Below, piece by piece: positions 7,837-14,948 of a stretch of DNA of 41,060 bases (positions are counted from its first letter, which is position 1; each line of letters begins with the position of its first letter). Location: positions 1 through 41,060 of IMG/VR virus record IMGVR_UViG_3300025759_000211; one strand, 5' to 3'. Source of the stretch: a virus. Position numbers and translations under genes: made by a program. Under the pieces are notes generated by a model that worked only from the letters and a program-made list of their open reading frames with translations, made no database searches and was not told the DNA's origin.

Positions 7837-8273
7837 TGGGACAATTACAAGGTTGGCTAGATGAAAAATGGAAACTTATTGGCACAGATGGTTCTATTCT
7901 AGGAGATTGTGGAACAAACAAAAACAAAAAAAACCCAGGTAGATGTTTACCAGAAGCTAAAGCTAAAAGTTTAAGTAAATCAGAAAGAGCCGCAACTGCA
8001 AGAAAAAAGAAACGTGCAGGTGCAAAAGGTAAAACAGTGGTAGCAAACACAAAAAAAGCAAGAGTTACAGCAAGTCGAGGAGGACCTATGAATAAAAATA
8101 AAGCAGACTTAAATAAAGATGGTAAGTTATCCTCATACGAGGAAGCTAGAGGCAGAGCTATAGAAAAATCTATGGCAAAGCAAAATAGAGTAAAAAAACA
8201 AAGAGGTGGTTTCATAGCTAAAGGTTGTGGTAAAGTTATGAATAACCGTAGAAAAGTAACTACAATAAGTTAG
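7836..8273 (+). CDS. Basic protein with DUF5872-like and EF-hand-like parts
   Basis: A 145-residue basic protein read from GTG at 7836. Residues 1-62 (GWLDEKWKLIGTDGSILGDC, then NKKNPGRCLPEAKAKSLSKSERAATARKKK) resemble the DUF5872 block found in phages and giant viruses. A second part carries KADLNKDGKLSSYEEARG, whose DxNxDGxxSxxE spacing matches a calcium-binding EF-hand or excalibur-type loop. The C-terminus is again Arg/Lys-rich. The GTG start overlaps the previous stop. Calcium binding is a prediction from the loop only. It probably acts with the other basic proteins around it. Confidence 0.65.
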   Translation: MGQLQGWLDEKWKLIGTDGSILGDCGTNKNKKNPGRCLPEAKAKSLSKSERAATARKKKRAGAKGKTVVANTKKARVTASRGGPMNKNKADLNKDGKLSSYEEARGRAIEKSMAKQNRVKKQRGGFIAKGCGKVMNNRRKVTTIS

Positions 8274-8282
8274 GAGAATTAA

Positions 8283-8471
8283 ATGTTTAAAAGAACAAAA
8301 GGTTACGCAATGGGTGGTGCTGTTAAAGGACGTAAGTACGCTGCAAAAGGTGGTGCTATGAAAGGTTCTAAATATATGGCCAAAGGTGGAGCTATGAAAG
8401 GATCTAAATACATGGCTAAAGGTGGACCCATGAAAAAATCTAAATATATGGCAAAAGGCGGAAAAGTATAA
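8283..8471 (+). CDS. Basic tandem-repeat protein
   Basis: A 62-residue protein consisting almost entirely of a 12-residue repeat of the form (G/K)SKYMAKGGAMK. Three full units and one partial unit follow a 15-residue leader. Lys, Gly, Met and Tyr make up nearly all of it, giving a strong positive charge and little chance of a globular fold. A good ribosome site (TAGGAGAATTAA) precedes ATG 8283. It is the last of four basic genes. It may bind nucleic acid or a polyanionic surface. No family was recognised. Confidence 0.6.
   Translation: MFKRTKGYAMGGAVKGRKYAAKGGAMKGSKYMAKGGAMKGSKYMAKGGPMKKSKYMAKGGKV
8328..8468 (+). repeat. 36-base coding tandem repeat
   Basis: About 3.9 copies of a 36-base unit encode the 12-residue repeats of the 8283 gene. 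Copies differ mainly at third codon positions (for example AAATATATGGCC, AAATACATGGCT, AAATATATGGCA). The protein repeat is therefore maintained while the DNA has begun to diverge. Confidence 0.85.
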
Positions 8472-8483
8472 TTAGGCTTTCTC

Positions 8484-9170
8484 TTGTCATATTTAATATC
8501 AAACATACCTCAGTTTAAATGCTGGGTTAGAAAAGAATTTACTGCTAATCACCAAAATTATCACGGTGAGTATTTGCACGCATTAGTAATGGCTGTAAAT
8601 ACAATTCCCGACAGATCATTATCATTCCAAGTAGTTTTTACAGGCTGTGAGACTGATTTTGAAGGCTATCCTGATGAAAACGTACACGGTGGTGCTATGT
8701 GGGCAAGAATGCCAATACAAGCTCTTGTAGCAGATATACCACTAGATGAATGGCCTAAGCCCATGGAAGATCATTTAGCACAACCCTGGGACTGTCTCAG
8801 TCATCATCACAGCGTAGTTAGTTTAGATCGTGTAAGTTCTTCACCCTGGATATGTAAAATTAATGGTGAGTTTTACACAGGAACCTATATGTTTACTGTA
8901 GATTACACAGATCACTCAATAGCAGATGATCCTGCACAACACAAACAAAGTCATGTGCTATACTTGACGGATGCTGGTGAATATACTGGTAATTTTGTTG
9001 CTCTACCAAATAACAGAGTAAGAGCTACAAATCCTGCTCTTTGGAGAATAGGACAAGGTGCTCCTGATTTTTCACCTAGTCAGTGGGTTCACTCAGCAGA
9101 AAAACATGATAGTTATTTAGATCCAAACATTACGTTTGATAATCTTTACAATCAAGAGGATAATAAATAA
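8484..9170 (+). CDS. Conserved phage protein, unknown (TTG start)
   Basis: A 228-residue soluble alpha/beta protein without a recognised catalytic motif. It is read from TTG at 8484, with no strong ribosome site. The first ATG would remove about 35 residues, including the well-formed segment NIPQFKCWVRKEF, so the TTG start is preferred. Trp, His and aromatic residues are frequent (QPWDCLSHHHSVVS, PSQWVHSAEKHDSY), and the chain resembles conserved hypothetical proteins next to the connector genes of marine phages. Its stop overlaps the start of the P22 gp4-like gene. A structural or assembly role is inferred from position. Confidence 0.6.
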   Translation: MSYLISNIPQFKCWVRKEFTANHQNYHGEYLHALVMAVNTIPDRSLSFQVVFTGCETDFEGYPDENVHGGAMWARMPIQALVADIPLDEWPKPMEDHLAQPWDCLSHHHSVVSLDRVSSSPWICKINGEFYTGTYMFTVDYTDHSIADDPAQHKQSHVLYLTDAGEYTGNFVALPNNRVRATNPALWRIGQGAPDFSPSQWVHSAEKHDSYLDPNITFDNLYNQEDNK

Positions 9171-9841
9171 TGGCATTATCAGGTAGCACAGATTTCGAAC
9201 CAAACGTAGCTGAGTTTGTAGAAGAAGCATTTGAAAGGTGTGGACTAGAACTTAGAACTGGTTACGATTTAAAAACAGCTCGTAGATCTATAAATCTAAT
9301 GTTAGCTGAATGGGCTAACCGTGGTTTAAACCAATGGACAATAGAACAAGCAACACAGACTGTTACTGAAGGTACTTCTAGTTATTCTCTAAATTCTAAT
9401 GTTATTGATGTTTTAGATGTAGTCTTACGAAGAACCGTAAATCAAACACAAACTGATATAAGCATGAATCGTATTAGTAGATCAGAATATATCAACATAC
9501 CAAACAAAGAAACAAAGGCTAGACCATCACAATTCTTCTTTGATAAATTAACAACACCAGCATTGAAGGTCTGGCCTGCACCTGAAAACAGCACTGATAT
9601 ATTAGTTTTCAACAAACTTGTAAGAATGGATGATGCAGATAAAGCAACAAATACTATGGATATGCCATTTAGATTTTATCCTTGTTTTGTAGCTGGTTTA
9701 GCCTATTACTTATCACTTAAGAAAAATCCACAACTTACACCACAACTAAAAGCTATATACGAAGAAGAGTTCCGTAGAGCTGCTGATCAGGATGAAGACA
9801 GAGCTTCATTTAGAATCAGACCAGATATTAGGATGAGATGA
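9170..9841 (+). CDS. Head-tail adaptor, P22 gp4-like
   Basis: Tail accessory factors of the P22 gp4 family bind below the portal ring and retain packaged DNA. This 223-residue protein has the family pattern: an N-terminal helical block (EFVEEAFERCGLELRTGYDL), then RSINLMLAEWANRGLNQWTI, a beta hairpin region (about 60-130), and a C-terminal helical segment with LAYYLSLKKNPQLTPQLKAI. Length is near that expected for such adaptors. It overlaps the upstream gene by one base and is followed by further connector-type genes. It supports a podovirus-like, short-tailed virion. Confidence 0.7.
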   Translation: MALSGSTDFEPNVAEFVEEAFERCGLELRTGYDLKTARRSINLMLAEWANRGLNQWTIEQATQTVTEGTSSYSLNSNVIDVLDVVLRRTVNQTQTDISMNRISRSEYINIPNKETKARPSQFFFDKLTTPALKVWPAPENSTDILVFNKLVRMDDADKATNTMDMPFRFYPCFVAGLAYYLSLKKNPQLTPQLKAIYEEEFRRAADQDEDRASFRIRPDIRMR

Positions 9842-9842
9842 C

Positions 9843-10181
9843 ATGGCATATGCTCTTGGTAAATTTGCACGGGCTTTATGCGATAGATGTGGTTTTGAAT
9901 ATAAGTTAAGTCAACTCAGAGAAGAATGGAATGGTGCTAAAGTTTGTTCAGAGTGTTACGAGCCAAAACACCCACAACTAGAGCCACTTACTGCTAAAGC
10001 AGATCCTGAAGCATTATACAAACCTAGACCTAATAACGACCATGAAGAAGGTGAAGGATTTGTAGTGGTAGTCAACTCTAATATATTTAAACCTGATTTT
10101 ATGAATCCAGCGACACTACCTGCTAACTTCACAGTAGCTAAGATGACAGGTGAATTGGGTGAGGTTACAATAGTTACATGA
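9843..10181 (+). CDS. Zinc-ribbon protein of the connector region
   Basis: A 112-residue protein with four Cys in two CxxC-type pairs, C13/C16 and C35/C38, within LCDRCGFEY and VCSECYE. This is a typical zinc ribbon able to hold one Zn ion. The remainder is polar, with a beta-rich C-terminal part (VVVVNSNIF). Similar short zinc-ribbon proteins often sit between adaptor genes in marine phages. Its stop overlaps the next start (ATGA at 10178). Metal binding is predicted from spacing. The partner and role are unknown, probably tail or connector assembly. Confidence 0.65.
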   Translation: MAYALGKFARALCDRCGFEYKLSQLREEWNGAKVCSECYEPKHPQLEPLTAKADPEALYKPRPNNDHEEGEGFVVVVNSNIFKPDFMNPATLPANFTVAKMTGELGEVTIVT

Positions 10182-10852
10182 CACTAGCAGAGCTAAAAAC
10201 ATTAATACAAAATTATGTAGAAAACTCAGAAACTACATTTGTTAACACGCTTGATGATTTTATCAAAAATGCTGAAGACAGAATCTTTGAACTTATACAG
10301 CTTGATTACTTTCGTAAAAATGTATCTGGTAATCTAACTACTGGTAATACTTATCTTACAGCACCAACAGATTTTAAGATGTCTTTTTCACTAGCTGTTA
10401 TTGATAGTAACGGTGATTATCATTATTTAGATAAGAAACATACTACCTTTATGCGTGAATACGCTGTAGATCCTACAGACGCAACAGAAAGAGGTAGACC
10501 ACTGTATTACGCAGATTTTGATAAAGAACTTTCTACAGCGTCTGACAATGGCTCTACGCTTATTGTAAGCCCAGTACCAGATCAAGATTACAATGTAGAA
10601 TTACACTATCTTTATAAACCAAATTCATTAGTTACAGACACTACAGGAACCTGGCTTTCACAAAACGCTAGAAATGCTTTATTATATGGTTCATTAGTGG
10701 AAGCTAATATATTTTTAAAGGGTGAAAGCGATATGCAACAGCAATACGAGCAACGCTTTTTACTGGAAATAACTAGATTAAAAAATCTTGCAGAAGCTCG
10801 CGGAAGGAGGGATGAATATCGGTACGATTCTTTGAGGTCACCGGTATCGTAA
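10178..10852 (+). CDS. Phage adaptor protein, connector family
   Basis: A 224-residue protein with a helical N-terminus (LAELKTLIQNYVENSETTF, then NTLDDFIKNAEDRIFELIQL), a central beta domain and a helical C-terminal end rich in Arg and Glu. This architecture matches phage adaptor proteins that form the ring between portal and tail. It overlaps the zinc-ribbon gene by four bases. With the gp4-like gene at 9170 it makes a second adaptor candidate, so the connector probably has two rings. It could alternatively be a tail-tube-type protein, but the helical ends favour an adaptor. Confidence 0.65.
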   Translation: MTLAELKTLIQNYVENSETTFVNTLDDFIKNAEDRIFELIQLDYFRKNVSGNLTTGNTYLTAPTDFKMSFSLAVIDSNGDYHYLDKKHTTFMREYAVDPTDATERGRPLYYADFDKELSTASDNGSTLIVSPVPDQDYNVELHYLYKPNSLVTDTTGTWLSQNARNALLYGSLVEANIFLKGESDMQQQYEQRFLLEITRLKNLAEARGRRDEYRYDSLRSPVS

Positions 10853-10858
10853 AAATAC

Positions 10859-11590
10859 ATGAAAAAAATTGAAAGTCTGAAAGGTAAATCAGTTGCCATC
10901 GTTGGCATGGGTAAAAGCTGGTTTGATTATAATCTTGCAAAATCACACGGAGTGCACTTTGATGAAGTCTGGGTAATTAATGGTGTTGGCACTGTTATAT
11001 ATCACGATAGAGTGTTTATGATGGATCCTGCATCTAGGTTCTTAGATACTGATGATGCTGGTGGTCAAACAGAAAGCATGAAAGAAATGCTGTTAGAACA
11101 CGAAGGTCCTATTTATACCTGTGAACTAGATGATAGATGTCCAGGATTAGTTGAATATCCACTAGAAGAAGTGGTTAATTACTCAAATTGTCATTATCTA
11201 AACAACACTGTTGCTTATGCAGTAGCTTTTGCTTATTGGAATGAAGTAGCAAATCTCAAAATGTTTGGTATTGATTTTTCTTACAAAGGTAACTTACATT
11301 TTGCTGAAGCAGGTAGAGGTTGTGTAGAGTTTTGGTTATCTAAATGTATATCAGCAGGTATGCAGGTAGAAGTGGCACATACCTCTGGTTTATTAGATAC
11401 AGATGTACCAGCAGAACAAAAACTATACGGTTATCACAGGCTCAAAAACCCATATATCATTTTAGTAGATGAAGAAGGCATTAAGCTAGAACGAATAGAT
11501 AACCTAGAAATAGTTAAAAAAACACAAGAACCTGTGCTTATCGATAGGCACGATTCACACCTAAAACCAGTAGAACCTAAAAAATGGTAG
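10859..11590 (+). CDS. MptE/DUF115-like Rossmann-fold protein
   Basis: A 243-residue protein beginning with a beta strand and a Gly-rich turn (VAIVGMGKSWFDYNL, 12-26) and then strand VWVINGVG (37-44), DRVFMMDPASRF, and KMFGIDFSY. This resembles DUF115/MptE-like Rossmann proteins, a group including flagellin-modifying glycosyltransferase-like enzymes and 6-hydroxymethylpterin kinase-like enzymes. A nucleotide- or sugar-nucleotide-binding role is therefore plausible but unproven. It interrupts a run of structural genes, which suggests modification of a virion component or of the host surface. Short gap from the adaptor gene; the next ATG overlaps its stop. Confidence 0.5.
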   Translation: MKKIESLKGKSVAIVGMGKSWFDYNLAKSHGVHFDEVWVINGVGTVIYHDRVFMMDPASRFLDTDDAGGQTESMKEMLLEHEGPIYTCELDDRCPGLVEYPLEEVVNYSNCHYLNNTVAYAVAFAYWNEVANLKMFGIDFSYKGNLHFAEAGRGCVEFWLSKCISAGMQVEVAHTSGLLDTDVPAEQKLYGYHRLKNPYIILVDEEGIKLERIDNLEIVKKTQEPVLIDRHDSHLKPVEPKKW

Positions 11591-11883
11591 ATGAAATAAC
11601 ACCAGCCGGAATGCCAGGATTAGGTCTCATAGAGGCTAAAACTACTAATTTTGGTGGACATCCACCTGAGTTTTGGGCGGAAAGATTAACCGAGAAAATA
11701 GTTAGTTCTTCTGATTCTAGTGATCCGTATGTGCAAGAACAGGCTAGAGCCTATAAAGAACTTATTTATAAGGTTTGTTTGATTTATATAAAAAATGCGT
11801 TAAAATCCTATAAAGCTACTCTTATACAAGAATTAGTTAAGTCTGGAGATACTGAGTTAGCTGATATAATTAAAAGGATATAA
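11584..11883 (+). CDS. Small helical conserved phage protein
   Basis: A 99-residue mostly helical protein without membrane segments. It begins with a Pro/Gly-rich stretch (TPAGMPGLGLIEAKTTNFG) and ends in a long helix (LIYIKNALKSYKATLIQELV, then ELADIIKRI). Proteins like this are common beside tail genes in marine phages, without known function. It overlaps the preceding gene by seven bases and ends one base before the next ATG, within the tail operon. A tail-assembly helper role is possible. Confidence 0.6.
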   Translation: MVDEITPAGMPGLGLIEAKTTNFGGHPPEFWAERLTEKIVSSSDSSDPYVQEQARAYKELIYKVCLIYIKNALKSYKATLIQELVKSGDTELADIIKRI

Positions 11884-11884
11884 T

Positions 11885-12313
11885 ATGGCTATAACATCAA
11901 CATTAACCACAAGCTTTAAGAAAGAACTTCTTGAAGGAGTGCATAATTTTAAAAACTCAGGCGGAGATACATTTAAACTAGCTTTATACACAAGCTCTGC
12001 TACCCTAGGTGCGACTACTACTGCTTTTACTACTACAGGACAAGCAAGTGGTACAAATTACACTTCTGGTGGATCAAACCTAACAAGAGTAGATCCTACT
12101 TCAAGTGGTACTACTGGGTTTACAGATTTTGCTGATTTAACTTTTGGAACTGCTACAGTTACTGCTAGAGGGTGTATGATTTACAATTCTACTGATAGTA
12201 ATGCATCTGTTGCTACTATCGACTTTGGTGGTGATAAAACATCGACAGCAGGTGATTTTACAATAGTTTTTCCAGCAGCAGCGGCAAGTACAGCGATTAT
12301 ACGTATAGCCTAA
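11885..12313 (+). CDS. Virion protein, Thr/Ser/Ala-rich
   Basis: A 142-residue beta-rich protein with a short helix near the N-terminus (TTSFKKELLEGVHNFKNSGG) followed by DTFKLALYTSSATLGATT. This start is characteristic of a widespread phage structural family found among tail or capsid-associated genes. No enzymatic residue or membrane segment is visible. A ribosome site (AAGGATAT) precedes ATG 11885. It is probably a virion component of tail or connector. The exact location in the particle cannot be told. Confidence 0.6.
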   Translation: MAITSTLTTSFKKELLEGVHNFKNSGGDTFKLALYTSSATLGATTTAFTTTGQASGTNYTSGGSNLTRVDPTSSGTTGFTDFADLTFGTATVTARGCMIYNSTDSNASVATIDFGGDKTSTAGDFTIVFPAAAASTAIIRIA

Positions 12314-12314
12314 A

Positions 12315-12953
12315 ATGGCTGAGTTCCTAAACGGTTGGGGTCGAGGTACCTGGGGCCAGTTAGGTTTTGGAGAAGGTTCGGCACCTTTAGAAATAACCGC
12401 ACCCGCTGCAGGCTCAACAGGATCTCCAGTTGCAGCAGTAAATGCTCAGGCTATAGCTTCAGTAGGTGGTGTAACTGCATCTTTGGGTTCTGTTAGCGTA
12501 TTTATTCAAGCTGATGCTAATATAACTCCTGCAACTCAATTAGCCGCAGCAAATTTAGGAACACCGACAATAACATCCGTAAACAATATTTCTGTAGATG
12601 GTTTTGCTAATACATCAGCTTTAGGTACAACAACCCTATCAACAAACAACAATATATCTGTTATTACAGATTTTTCTGAGGGACTTTTAGGTGATACTTC
12701 GCTTGTTACAAATAATAATTTAACAGTTTCTGGATTTGGTACAACATCAGCACTAGGAACTACTACAACCACTACAGTAAATAATGTTTTTATAACTGGT
12801 TTAGCAGGTACTTCCGCCCTAGGATCAGTTGCTACAGTTTGTAAAGCAAATATAAATATTACAGGACTTTCAGCTACAGGATTTGTAAGCGATGTGTTAG
12901 TGTGGGGACTCATAGATGATGCACAAACACCAAATTGGGAAAAGGTAGCTTAA
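12315..12953 (+). CDS. Repeat-containing structural protein
   Basis: A 212-residue protein with a short N-terminal Gly/Trp segment (FLNGWGRGTWGQLGFGEGSA) and then four or five degenerate repeats of about 28-30 residues. Each has the form NN(I/L)xVxGF.TxSALGTTTLxT, covering about residues 75-190, and the chain ends with a Trp-containing C-terminus. The repeats predict stacked beta strands, as in fibre or appendage proteins. It is separated from the next gene by a 45-base gap with a promoter-like sequence. Tail fibre or spike accessory protein is the likeliest role. Confidence 0.6.
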   Translation: MAEFLNGWGRGTWGQLGFGEGSAPLEITAPAAGSTGSPVAAVNAQAIASVGGVTASLGSVSVFIQADANITPATQLAAANLGTPTITSVNNISVDGFANTSALGTTTLSTNNNISVITDFSEGLLGDTSLVTNNNLTVSGFGTTSALGTTTTTTVNNVFITGLAGTSALGSVATVCKANINITGLSATGFVSDVLVWGLIDDAQTPNWEKVA

Positions 12954-12978
12954 CTTTTATGAAAAAACAACTTATAAT
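12950..12978 (+). promoter_or_regulatory. Candidate sigma-70 promoter before tail fibre gene
   Basis: A perfect -10 hexamer TATAAT (12973-12978) follows TTAACT (12950-12955, four of six matches to TTGACA) with a 17-base spacer, 20 bases before ATG 12999. This is one of the few gaps in the late block, so an internal promoter for the fibre genes is plausible. The AT-rich background weakens the call. Confidence 0.35.
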
Positions 12979-12998
12979 AAATTTGAACGGAGACAAAC

Positions 12999-14099
12999 AT
13001 GGCAACTTATGTAAATGATCTTAGGTTAAAAGAAATAACAACAGGTGATGAATCAGGCACTTGGGGAACAAGTACAAACACTAATCTAGAATTAATTGCA
13101 GAAGCATTTAGCTTTGGTACAGAAGCTATAACTACAAACGCTGATACTCATACAACCACAATAGCAGACGGTTCTACTGACCCAGGTAGATCAATATTTT
13201 TAAAATACACAGGAACACTTGATTCAGATTGTACTATTACGTTAGGACCAAACACCGTATCAAAAATGTGGTTTATTGAAAACGCAACTACAGGCTCACA
13301 AAATATAATTATTTCTCAAGGCAGTGGTTCTAATGTCACCATACCAGCAGGCCATGTAAAAGCTGTTTATTCAGACGGAGCAGGTTCTGGAGCAGCAATA
13401 GTAGACGCTTTTACCGATTTAAACCTAGCAGGAACTACAACAGTAGATGTTTTAGCTGGTAGTGGTAACGCAACTATAGGCGGCACATTAGGAGTTACAG
13501 GTGCTGTAACAGCAGATGCAGGTGTGTCTATAGACAACATAACCATAGACGGAACTGAAATAGATTTATCTTCTGGCGATTTAACTATAGATGTAGCAGG
13601 AGATATTACTCTTGATGCTGATGGTGGGGATATATTTTTTAAAGATGGTGGAACTGCTCATGGTAATTTTCTATTAAGTGGTTCTGATTTTACAATCGGC
13701 TCATCTCAAAACAATGGCGATTTAATATTCAGAGGTATTGATGGTGGGGCTGATGTCACAGCCCTTACCCTTGATATGTCGGATGCAGGTACAGCAACAT
13801 TTAATCACGATGTAAAACTTGGAGATAATGGACAAGCCATATTTGGTGCTGGTTCAGATGCTACCATATTTAGTGATGGGTCAAATGGGTATATGAGAGG
13901 GTTTCTTGCCTTACAAAATAATGCAGGAGACAAAGATTTTATTTCATTCGTAGATGGTGGGGCTACATCTCTTTATCATAACAACTCAGCAAAACTAGCC
14001 ACAGCATCAACAGGCGTAAATGTAACAGGTGCATTAACAGAAGATTCAAACAGAGTAGCAACTAATGGCAGGGCTATAGCTTTTAGTTTATTATTTTAG
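12999..14099 (+). CDS. Tail fibre / phage structural protein
   Basis: A 366-residue protein with a conserved phage-type N-terminus (MATYVNDLRLKEITTGDESG, then TWGTSTNTNLELIAEAFS) that often anchors fibres to the tail. It is followed by long Gly/Asp/Thr-rich strands with repeats such as GTTTVDVLAGSGNATIGGT and GDITLDADGGDIFFKDGG. Such sequence is typical of trimeric fibre shafts. The C-terminus lacks a recognised chaperone domain. A strong ribosome site (ACGGAGACAAAC) precedes the start. It heads the run that ends in the Gly-rich adhesin, so it is likely part of the host-recognition apparatus. Confidence 0.7.
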   Translation: MATYVNDLRLKEITTGDESGTWGTSTNTNLELIAEAFSFGTEAITTNADTHTTTIADGSTDPGRSIFLKYTGTLDSDCTITLGPNTVSKMWFIENATTGSQNIIISQGSGSNVTIPAGHVKAVYSDGAGSGAAIVDAFTDLNLAGTTTVDVLAGSGNATIGGTLGVTGAVTADAGVSIDNITIDGTEIDLSSGDLTIDVAGDITLDADGGDIFFKDGGTAHGNFLLSGSDFTIGSSQNNGDLIFRGIDGGADVTALTLDMSDAGTATFNHDVKLGDNGQAIFGAGSDATIFSDGSNGYMRGFLALQNNAGDKDFISFVDGGATSLYHNNSAKLATASTGVNVTGALTEDSNRVATNGRAIAFSLLF

Positions 14100-14116
14100 T
14101 AATATAGGAGACAATT

Positions 14117-14476
14117 ATGGCAACACCAAATATAGTAAATGTAACAAGCATAATACCATTCACAATAAATGGGGTGTGTACAACTTCTTTAGTAGATATT
14201 ATAGATGTACCTGCTGATAAAGTTTATAAAATAAACACAATATTAATTGCAAACGTAGATGGTACAAATGCAGCAGATATTGATATGTGGATATCAACCG
14301 ATAATGGTGGTAATTTTTATAATATTGCCTCAACCATTTCAGTACCAGCAGACTCAACACTATCTTTTTTATCTACACCTCTTTATTTGGATGAAACAGA
14401 TTTATTGCGAATCCGTGGTACTGCTACTACTGATTTACAGTACACAATTTCTGGCGAAATATTAGATGATGCTTAA
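14117..14476 (+). CDS. Fibre-region beta protein
   Basis: A 119-residue beta-sheet protein without signal peptide or catalytic motifs (PADKVYKINTILIANVDGTN, then DLLRIRGTATTDLQYTISGEI). The layout resembles small jelly-roll-like proteins that decorate or cap tail fibres. It is transcribed with the fibre gene from a good ribosome site (AGGAGACAATT). Function not recognised; an accessory role in fibre assembly or receptor contact is inferred from position. Confidence 0.55.
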   Translation: MATPNIVNVTSIIPFTINGVCTTSLVDIIDVPADKVYKINTILIANVDGTNAADIDMWISTDNGGNFYNIASTISVPADSTLSFLSTPLYLDETDLLRIRGTATTDLQYTISGEILDDA

Positions 14477-14487
14477 GGAGTTAGAAG

Positions 14488-14946
14488 ATGGCTCACTTTG
14501 CAGAACTTGATAGCAATAACGAAGTAATCCAAGTAGTTGTAATATCTAACGATGATGTAGATGCTAATGGTGGTGATTATTCATCACAAGCTGAAACCTT
14601 TGTTGCTAATCTTTTACCACACTCAGAAAATGGTGTTGCATGGAAACAAACTTCTTATAACGGCAATCAACGCAAACAATATGCAGGTATAGGATATACC
14701 TATGATGCAGTAAAAAATAAATTTATTGCTCCACAACCTTTTAATTCTTGGACATTAGATTCTAACGATGATTGGCAGGCACCTGTAACTCTTCCTAATA
14801 TTACAGAAGTAAACTCTAATCCTATTGAAATTTTATGGTACGAGCCTAAACAAGAATGGAGGGGTAAAACTTATACAGGTAGAGATTTAGAAATAGAAAC
14901 AGACTATGCGTGGAATGCAAGTAGTCTCGAATGGAGACAAGTTTAA
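14488..14946 (+). CDS. Fibre-associated conserved phage protein
   Basis: A 152-residue protein that starts MAHFAELDSNNEVIQVVVI, a pattern very common among marine phage proteins encoded next to fibre genes, and continues with KQTSYNGNQRKQYAGIGYTY and several Trp-containing turns (WTLDSNDDWQAP, WYEPKQEWRG, WNASSLEWRQV). The Trp-rich C-terminal part may be a small binding or chaperone domain. A ribosome site (AAGGAGTTAGAAG) precedes ATG 14488. Tail fibre assembly or a distal fibre component is the likely role, inferred from context. Confidence 0.6.
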   Translation: MAHFAELDSNNEVIQVVVISNDDVDANGGDYSSQAETFVANLLPHSENGVAWKQTSYNGNQRKQYAGIGYTYDAVKNKFIAPQPFNSWTLDSNDDWQAPVTLPNITEVNSNPIEILWYEPKQEWRGKTYTGRDLEIETDYAWNASSLEWRQV

Positions 14947-14948
14947 TT

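Noticed and set aside
7820-8215. A 131-codon open frame on the minus strand opposite the basic DUF5872-like gene
   Set aside because: It is the complement of Lys/Arg-rich codons, giving a Phe/Leu/Ala-rich product, lacks a ribosome site, and opposes a well-formed gene in the operon direction.
8328-8468. Possible CRISPR array
   Set aside because: The 36-base repeats are contiguous, without spacers, and translate as a peptide repeat.
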